Assembly (NCBI RefSeq): GCF_001704415.2 | Contig: NC_030811.1 | Location: 6,296,501-6,360,500, forward strand | Direction of reading: 5' to 3' | Length of the DNA: 64,000 nucleotides | Source of the DNA: Capra hircus | Lineage: Eukaryota; Chordata; Mammalia; Artiodactyla; Bovidae | Shown: positions 56,321 to 64,000 of the stretch, in pieces | Position numbering within the stretch: the stretch's first letter is position 1 | Layout of the letters: every line of letters starts with the position of its first letter | Notes under the pieces: model-generated | What the model was told of the DNA's origin: nothing | Databases searched by the model: none | Seen by the model: the letters and a program-made list of their open reading frames with translations, nothing else | Translations under genes and position numbers: made by a program

Positions 56321-57689
56321 GTAGGTGCGGCCTGGGGCGGGGCGGGGCCGCGCGGCGGGGCGGGGCCACGGCGGGGGCGGGGCTGGAAGGCCGTGGGGGC
56401 GGGGCCGCGGGTGAGGGGCGGCCAGAGATTGGCCGGAGTCCCGGCCGATGACCCCAGCCCGGGGCCTGGGGGTGGGCGTGACCCCAGCCGGGTCCTGTGC
56501 GGTGCGCCAGGTGGGAGGCGCCGGCTGCAGGGCGGTCTGGATCTCTTGGCCTCAAGCACTATGTTGGGGTTGTTTTATGGGGTGGCCAGGGTGCTGCTTG
56601 GCTGTGGTCTGGCGCCTCTGGTTCCTTCCTCCCTGGGCAGATGTGGGCGCGTTGAGCTGGGTGGGTTGGAGTTTGACAGCGCGGCCCTGGGATGGCAATA
56701 TGCATGCCCGGACGGAGGTAATGAAAGTCCAGGCTGGTGGGTGGATGCTGACCTCCGGCCACAGGCTTCCAGCCACCCTAGTCCCTGCCAGGTGACTGGT
56801 CTGGGCGTTGTCCTCGAGGAGAGGCAGGGAAGGGCTGCAGGACTCTGGTTGGCTCTCAGCCGCCCCTTTCCTGTCCCCCCTCTCTTCCCCGCTTCACCTG
56901 GGCGGGAGGTGTGTGCCTCTACCCACAACCTCAGTTCCCTTTGTCTCATCTTTTGAGCGCCCCGCCCTGCACCCCTTCCTGCGCCAGGTGTCTCTGCTCA
57001 GCCACCGCCTCCCCGCCCAGCTGCTCTGGGTTTCCGGAGAGCGGATAAACAGAGCCCTGGGCCGGACTGCTCCCACACCCGCTCCTGCCCTGGCCGGGTG
57101 CAGCCCTGTTCAGGGAGGCCAGTGCAGCAAGGCTTTGGGGGACTGCAGGTAGCAGGGGGCTGGGGAGGGGCTCCAGATGGTGCCACTGGGCGGCCCACAG
57201 TGCTGCTGCCCTGTATGTATGTGACCAGCGCTCACTGAACCCCTGGGAGCCGGATGAAGCAAGGTCTGGAGATGGGGCAAGGTACCAGACCAGAGGTTCC
57301 TACCCACAGCCTGCTTACCCGCTGTGGACAGCACTCTCTGTCGCCCCGCCCCCGGGGGCAGTCAGTAGCCCCTGGCCTTTGCTCAGGGTTCACTAAGACT
57401 GCCCTGCACAGGCTTAGATCCCCAGATGGTCTTGCTTTCACAAGCGTGCCTAGCTGTGAGATCCCTGGACAGAATCAGAGTGGCATATGGTCATGGGGAC
57501 CCGTGGAAGAGGGTTTGCTCACAGCACAATGGGCATGCTGGCTGGGAGGCAAGAGCTGGGAAGATTAGATGCAAACTCTGAAGGTAGGGCCTTCCTTCCG
57601 ACTCTTCACTCAAATCTCCCCAGAACCTTAATCAGAGCAGGTGAGCAGATCTGCTTTTATATCCATCTGCCTGGTGATCTAGTACTAGC

Positions 57690-58103
57690 TAATGTCGATG
57701 CTCTCTATGCACCCGGCCCTGGGCTGACTGTTTCACTTGCCCTCTCTTGTGGAATCTTCACAAGGCTGGGAAGTAGATGCTAGTTTTTCTCCACTTTGTG
57801 GGATAAGGAAACTGAAGTTTAGGGAAATTAGGAGACTTCCCTTAAACAAAGAATCTGATTGCAATGCAGGAGACCCAAGTTTGAGTACTGGATGGGGAAG
57901 AGACCCTGGAGAAGCAAATGGCAATCCATTCCAGTTTTCTTGCCTGGAGAATCCCATGGACAGAGGAGCCTGGCGGGCTCCAGTCCATGGGGTCAGAAGA
58001 ATGGGACATGACTGAGCGACTACACCACCACCACCAAGAAACTTGCCTAGAGCATGCAGAGCTGGGAGTGGAACCTGTCTGGCCCGTCAGAGCCCTGTCC
58101 ACT
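57690..58103 (+). repeat. MIR SINE interrupted by Bov-tA
   Basis: Left part with GATAAGGAAACTGAAGTTTA (57803) and right part AAACTTGCCTAGAGCATGCA (58040) follow MIR order; the Bov-tA at 57838-58035 sits between them. Confidence 0.65.
57838..58035 (+). repeat. Bov-tA SINE
   Basis: Head partly lost; AATCTGATTGCAATGCAGGA, then BovB-like end GGACATGACTGAGCGACTAC and a CCA-rich tail. Confidence 0.85.
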
Positions 58104-60011
58104 CTGCTCTGCTGTCGTATGTTGAAAAGGACACACACTAGTTACAGGGGTATCGATATATACTGCCTGTTATGGCATGCACTCTTTTATTTGGAAAGTG
58201 TGCAAGCCACTAGTGTCATGTAAAGAATGTGAATATCTAAGTCCTGGGTTCAGGACTCACACCAGAAATTCTGCGATATGGACCAAGTTGGTTATTGCCT
58301 CGGGCCTGTTTCTACTTCTGGGACTGCTTGCCTGCTGGGCCCCTCAGTGGCACCCCGAGTGCCTCTGTCTTCGCCGTAGTGTGTGAGGAGCTGGCCCTCC
58401 GTCCCTCCTGCCCCAGGCTGGCTCCATTGGGAGAGGATGGCCCTGGGACCCCTTCTGCTGAGGTGCTATCATGGAATCTGGGTGACCTTGCGGATCACTT
58501 AATCCAGCCCACTCAAGTTACAGATGGAAAAACTGTAGAAGCAGAGGTCAAGTTACCCGAGAGTCAAAGGAGACAGTGGGCCTGGAACAGGCCTCCCACC
58601 CAAGTTCAAGTTAGTTCCCCACCTCAGTTATTTCCCTATTCCAACTGGGGCTGTGACCCAGAAGGTTCTATGCCAGCGCTCCCTGCCTGCCTGCCCCCTT
58701 CTCTGCTCTCATTAGTTTCCATGGGGATCAGGTGTCTCCTGGTGGCCAACAGTCTGGCCTGGGCCCTCCGGTCACGTGGGGCCCTGCCTGTCCTGGCACT
58801 TGGGGCCCAGGGTGCAGACAGGTCGCCTCTGCCGCCCCTCCCTGTCCCTTTGCTCAGCCCCTTGGGCAGGTCTCTGTGCCTGAGCTGGGCCGCGTGTGTG
58901 TGTTGTTCGTGAGCTCACAGCCTGGTGCATGGGCAGAGGAGGAGAGGCCAGTGCTGCCTCTCGTTTCTGTTCAGGCCTTTCTCAGGGTCTCTGCCCAGGC
59001 CGTCCAGGGCAGAGTGGGTCCCTGGGCTCCAGCCCCAGGGAGGTGGGTGGCTGGGAAGTGGGGTGGGTAGCTGGAAAGGGGGGCAGGGCCTCCTGCTGGC
59101 AGGCGCCCCTGTGGACAGCTGTGCTGTGTCGGTGCCTCGAGCCCAGCTCTGTGTAGCATCAAGGCCCTGAGCCAGACAGCCCCATTATTTAGCTGCTGGG
59201 ACTGCTAGGAGGTGGGGAGGCCTGACTAGGGTGGGGGAGCAACACGGGGTGCCGGGGGTGTTCTGGCTCTGTGTCCATGCCCCTTCACGGCAGGCTGGGG
59301 ATTGAGGTGGAACTGGGGCAGGGCTCAGCAGCGTGGGGCAGGCAGGTGGCCGGCATCCACGCCCCGGGCTCGGGGTGCTACCTGGGCAGGGAGCGATGCT
59401 GGGGCATACCTGCTTTCCAGGCCACCCTGGAGGGCGGCGGCCCCTTCCAGCACAGCCCCTCCTCTGTCCCCTGAGCTCTTTGTTTCTGCCTCTCCGTCTC
59501 TGCCGCCTGCCGGCCCTGTCCCCGTGGTCTTCATCTCCTTCTCCCCGCAGCTGTTTCTCTTTCTCTCCTCCCTTCGGCACCCCGGAGCCTCCCTCCTTGC
59601 CTGTGTCCCTCTGCCCTGGTGGCCTCCGCCTCTCGGCGCTCCAAGTTCTCTGTCCGTCCTGGCCTGGTCTCCGTGTCCCCGTGTCCCCGGGAGCCTGTGC
59701 GTGGGTGGGGATGGGGGTGTCTCTAGAGAAGAGTCTGTCGGCTTCTTCACTCCAGCTGCAGGCTGGTTGTCATGGTAACAGGGTCAGAGGGCCCCCACTG
59801 CAACAGCTGAGCTGTGGGCTGGGGGAGGGGTGGGGATCAGAAGGCCAGCATGCTCCCCAGGGTCCCCAGAGCCTGTGGCGAGCCAGAACCCCAGAGGTGG
59901 CCCCATGCCTACTGGTCTGTGGTCCCCAGACTCACACTTCAGCTCCTCAGGTACTTGTGCAGGCATTCCTAGCTCCAGTGACACTTCTTTTGGGCCTCCT
60001 GTGACCGGCCA

Positions 60012-60225
60012 CGTGGTGGTGGTTTAGTCGCTACGTCATGTCCAACTGCTGCGACCCCGTGGACTGTAGCCTGACAGGCTCCTCTGTCCATGGGATTCTC
60101 CTAGGCAAGAACACTGGAGTGGGTTGCCAAGCCCTCCTCCAGGGGATCTTCCTGATCCAGGGATCGAACCCATGTCTCTTGCACTGCAGGTGGATTCTTT
60201 ATCCCTGAGCCACCTGGGAAGCCGT
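60012..60225 (-). repeat. Bov-tA SINE
   Basis: Minus-strand GGCTTCCCAGGTGGCTCAGG head, GGTTCGATCCC B box, tail near 60012. Confidence 0.9.
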
Positions 60226-61414
60226 ATCCCGGGCTATTTCACTATCTCCTCCCTGGTCCCTGAAGGCTGGCCGACTCCTCACTGTGACACACCTCCTTCT
60301 CCATCATGGCCCCGAGCTCAGACACCCGCTCCCTGCCACCCCGTCCTCTCCAAGCTGTGATCCTCAGGTCCCCAGACCCCCTTACTCAGGGTAGTTGGTG
60401 AGGGAGCCCTCGTTAGGCTGAGTCTGGCAGGCAGGTCAGATGGAGGCTGGTGCCCAGGTGTGTGTTCTATGTCCTTGAGATGGAGCAGACCAGGCTGAAC
60501 CCAAGAGGAGTGAGCTTAGACAGACAGCCCTCTTCTTGGGGGGCTGGGGAAGCCATTGGGGGCCCCCCTCCACCTTGGGCGTTCTGATCAGGGCCTGGGT
60601 CAGGCTGGAGTTGGGCAGGTGAGGCCCTTGCACGGTGGTGGCTGGGAGCTGGGCACGGGGCGGGGTTGGCTGCATCAGAGCCCAGCAGCACTTTCTCTCC
60701 ATAGCTCCAGATAGGGATCATTCCGGAGCCGGAGCAGGGTGCCCTGGCCTGCGTGGGGGTGCTTCGTGTCCCAACCCCACCCTGGGGGCCAGGCGGGCCT
60801 GCCTCCACCGAGGATGTGGGCCACTCCTGGCCTCTTCTGGGGTCTGGAGAGTGTTGGGAGGGCGGCTCCTCCGTGTTGTGTCTGCTGGAGCCCCCGAGAG
60901 GAGCTATGTAAATATTTGTGCAGAGCGCGGTCTGGGATGGGAGCAGAGTTTGACGGTGGCCTTGGGCTCTGGGGAGGGGGAGCCGTGGGCAGCAGGAGGG
61001 CCAGCCGGGGGGTGTGAGACAGGGTGAGCCTCTTTCTCTTCTCTGCCTGGAGGTGGCTTCCAGGGAGGTAGGGCTTCAAAGAGCCTGAGACAGTCCTTTC
61101 ACAGTTAAACATCCTCCCGAGGGGGCTTGGAAGGCCTCCCTCTGAGATCCGCTCGCCTGGGTGGAGAGCAAGCCTTTCTCTTTATAAAGACGTTCTCTCG
61201 CGTCACCCCTTCCCTGTAAGCGGGGAGGACTGTGGACACGGCTTACCTTCAGTGTGAAAGACTTTCACTGACACTTTCCCCCTGATGTGGGGGGAGGTGC
61301 CCATGGGGTCAGGGCCAGAAGAGGGGACGCAGAGGGATACCTGGCATGAGTGATGAGTATGGGGGAGGCTTGGGGTGAACCACTGTCCTCCTGAGACTGT
61401 ATTCTTGTATTTAA

Positions 61415-61622
61415 GGGCTTTCTTGGTGGTGCAGAGGTTAAAGCGTCTGCCTGCAATGTTGGAGACCTGGGTTTGATCCCTGGGTCGGGAAGATCCCTTG
61501 GAGAAGGAAATGGCAACCCACTCCAGTATTCTTGCTTGGAGAATCCCATGGACAGAGGAGCTTGGTGGACTACAGTCCACGGATTGCAAAGGGTCGGACA
61601 TGACTGAGCGACTTCACTTTCA
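61415..61622 (+). repeat. Bov-tA SINE
   Basis: GGCTTTCTTGGTGGTGCAGA head, GGTTTGATCCC B box, end ACATGACTGAGCGACTTCAC. Confidence 0.9.
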
Positions 61623-61834
61623 CTGTCCCTCTAAAGCCCCTTCCTGTCCCTAGCCCAGGGCCCATAAAGAGCTCCACGCTGTGACCCGTGGTTGGCCTCA
61701 ATCAGGCTCCTCTCTGAATTTGGTCATGTGGGTACTGAACTAGAAGCACCTTGAGGGCCAGGCGGTGTCATCTTCTCCTTAACCCCCATCTCCCCGGCTC
61801 ACAGTTCTCGGTAAGGCTGCCGCATCCGACTCCC

Positions 61835-62065
61835 CGACTCTAGACTGTAAGCTCCGGGAGGGCAGACGTGGCCTCTTTTGTGCTCCGTTGTGACTGTGTG
61901 TCTGCTGCACAGGGGGAGCTGAGTTCCTGCTTGCTGAACAAATGACTGATCGGATGACTCTGGCTGAGCTGTAGGCGAGCTGTGTGACCTTGGACAAATC
62001 ACTTCCCATCTCTGGGCTGCGGTGGCTCCCTCTGTGAAGAGCCTTAGAGTAACAGAATGCTGAGG
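61835..62065. repeat. L2/MIR-like fragments
   Basis: GACTGTAAGCTCCGGGAGGG (61842) resembles an L2 end, and GTGACCTTGGACAAATCACT (61984) a MIR core. Old and diverged. Confidence 0.5.
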
Positions 62066-62984
62066 CTGGGAGGGATCTTTTAAGAGCATGGGGCGGCTAT
62101 CAGAGCCAGAGGAAGGTGGGCTAGGGAGACGTGGCCTGAGGTGGCCACCGAGAGCAGCGAGTCCCCCAGTCCTGCCATGCGGGAGGGGGGGGGTCATTGT
62201 GGGGGAACAGGGATGGCATCTGGGGATTCTCAATCTCCCCAGAGATGGACCCAGGAGGCCTGGGTTGGGGAGCTGAGCTGGGGCAGGGGGCAGTGTTGCG
62301 GCGCCCTCGCCGTTGTGACTGCACTTGCCGTTTGCAAGCTGGGACACAGGCTGCGGGCAGGTGGTCCTTAGCGGGGTCCTCCCCAGGTGCCAGACTCACT
62401 CAGAAAGGCTAAGGGGAATCAAGCAGCTGGCAGGGGCCTGAGTGGGAACTCCAGCCATTTTCTTCTTTCCACTTGAGTCCTGCCCTGCACAGAACCCCAC
62501 CGCCCCCTCTGGGCCATCCAGGCCCTGGCACTGAGTCCCCTCCCCAGTCTTGGCCTAGGAGAATCAGGACCCCCAAGCTTAACCTCTGTGGCCCCTTCTG
62601 ATGTGAAGGCTGTTGGTTTGCCCCCAGTATGCGCCTCACCACACCCTGTGCACAGACCCCCTTGTGCCCCATGGCCGCCTCCTCCTGCCCACCCTGACCC
62701 TGCCAGGCACCCAGCCTCGGCTGCCCTGTCCTCCCTGAGCCCCATCCACCTGTCCCTGTACCTGCCCCCTCCCAGGGCCTCCCTGCTCCAGGATCTATCT
62801 CTCAGACTCTTCTCTCTTCCTAGCGCTGAGACACCACCCACATCCCCAGCTGCCACCTTCAGGAAGCCCTCACTGACTGCACCCCTCCATCCCCTGCTTC
62901 TGACCAGAGTCCACTCCCACCTCACTTCCAGACGGCCATTTGGGGCCACAATAGGCCCAGAGCCCCTGGAAATTTGGGTTAATA

Positions 62985-63079
62985 GAAAAAAATGCAGATT
63001 CCTGACCAGGGATCAAACCTGTGTCCCCCTGCATTGGGAGGTGGATTCGTAACCGCTGGACCGCCAGGGAAGTCCTTCT
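62985..63079 (-). repeat. CHR-type tRNA SINE fragment
   Basis: Minus-strand GGACTTCCCTGGCGGTCCAG head and GGTTTGATCCC B box, short A-rich end at 62985. Confidence 0.8.
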
Positions 63080-63179
63080 CTCTCTTCTCGTGGCGGTTTC
63101 CTCTTTTCCGCTTTTCTCAGTCCCGGTCCCGTTACCGCTCCCTTAGGCAGCCATTCAAATCTACTTCCTGTGAATGAGT

Positions 63180-64000
63180 TGCTTGCATATGTTCGTGCAG
63201 AATGTGTGTTTTGTCTGGCTGCGTATAGGTTTAATTTATGTAAATGATATGTGCTGTGTATCGTATTCCGGTGTTCACTTTTGCTGCCCGGGAGTCCGCC
63301 TCTGAGTCCAGCCAGCTTGCTGCTTGACACTGAGTCTAGGGCTCCGTGTTCTCTGGTGTGCTCCCCCCTCCTTTTACCTGTCCCCAAGTCCTCACGCGTG
63401 GCCCCTTTTGGACTCATGTGAGGACATCTTTGGGATTTATCCCCAGGAGTGAGTGGCGTTGCTGGATCACAGGATATGCGGACACTTAATTCAACCCAGC
63501 ACTGTCAGGCTGTGTGTGAGCAGGGCTGCAGCTAACACCACCCTCCTAAACAGCATAGAATTCCCCTGCATCTCTGATACACTTGGCATTAGCCACCTCG
63601 CTAATTTCTGTAAGGGTAATAGGTGAAAGTGATATCTTACCGCTTTAATTTGCATTTCTTTGATTTCATGTGAGTCCTGAATCCCGAGCATCTTGTAAGT
63701 GACCGTTCTGCTTTCTTTCCCGTGAATTGCCTGCTCATATCCTGGGCTCATGTTTCCATGAAACTGCTCTCTTTTGTTCTTGTTGATTTGTAAGAGTTGC
63801 TTATGGATTCTGGAAATACAAATGCATACAGTTAAATATTCAATGTGTATTCTGGATGTTAATCCCCGTTGACTCAAGATATTGCAAATATCTGCTCTCA
63901 TTCAGTCATCTGTCAGCTTTATCCCACAAAGATACTTAAGTTTGATACAAGCAAATTCACAGATCTTTTTAGCTTTCTTTATGCTTTTGAAGTTTTGTTT
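63180..64000 (-). repeat. Old L1 fragment, antisense, runs off window
   Basis: Blocks TTTATCCCCAGGAGTGAGTG (63437), TTTAATTTGCATTTCTTTGA (63644) and ATATTGCAAATATCTGCTCT (63878) mark the reverse of an old L1 ORF2/3' region. Left boundary uncertain. Confidence 0.7.

Larger units (their letters stand above)
56321..64000 (+). other. KCNH2 intron 2 (partial)
   Basis: Runs off the window. Holds three Bov-tA copies (57838, 60012, 61415), a MIR split by one of them, a CHR SINE (62985) and an L1 fragment (63180-64000). The segments 56470-57650, 58230-59980 and 60240-61400 appear single-copy; I see no exon in them. Confidence 0.75.

Noticed and set aside
56321..64000. KCNH2 exon 3 or the alternative exon 1b
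   Set aside because: No stretch encodes SCFLCLVDVVPVKN or a matching PAS end; intron 2 simply continues past the window.

Overview
This is mammalian nuclear DNA, and the interspersed repeats show it comes from a ruminant. The window holds many Bov-tA (tRNA-Glu/BovB) SINEs, CHR-type tRNA SINEs, BovB (RTE-clade) LINE fragments and ruminant-type L1. The four genes give the order ABCB8 - ATG9B - NOS3 - KCNH2, which is the human 7q36 order read in reverse. The reconstructed eNOS is 1205 residues, the length I recall for cattle, but it differs from the remembered cattle protein at several sites. I cannot name the species from the sequence alone.

Layout. (1) Positions 1-8825, minus strand: the 5' half of ABCB8, coding exons 1-9, a mitochondrial inner-membrane ABC half-transporter. 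The window edge lies in intron 9, so the nucleotide-binding domain is absent. Intron 1 carries three BovB fragments. (2) 8826-11378: a head-to-head spacer with a CCAAT/GC-box/CRE promoter for ABCB8. (3) 11379-18209, plus strand: a complete 13-exon ATG9B (925 aa), including one U12-type AT-AC intron. (4) 19580-37532, minus strand: a complete 26-exon NOS3 (1205 aa). It faces ATG9B tail to tail, and the predicted 3' UTRs overlap as sense and antisense. (5) 37533-53166: a repeat-rich head-to-head intergenic region with no gene I can support. (6) 53167 to the end, plus strand: KCNH2 exons 1 and 2 (N-cap and PAS domain), then intron 2 running off the window.

Exon boundaries were set by translating both strands against the known protein families and requiring GT-AG (or, once, AT-AC) ends and phase continuity. 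For ATG9B and NOS3 the exon lengths sum exactly to whole open reading frames (2778 and 3618 nt including the stop). The four genes are not an operon and have separate jobs: mitochondrial transport, autophagy lipid scrambling, nitric oxide synthesis and cardiac potassium current. The one real regulatory link is the ATG9B/NOS3 3' overlap.

I did not find a new biological system. The observations most worth checking are a tandem array in NOS3 intron 6 that duplicates the exon 6 donor splice site six times, the AT-AC intron of ATG9B, a BovB copy with a twin-priming (5' inversion) structure, nested insertions with readable target-site duplications, and a 140-bp C-rich tract upstream of KCNH2.
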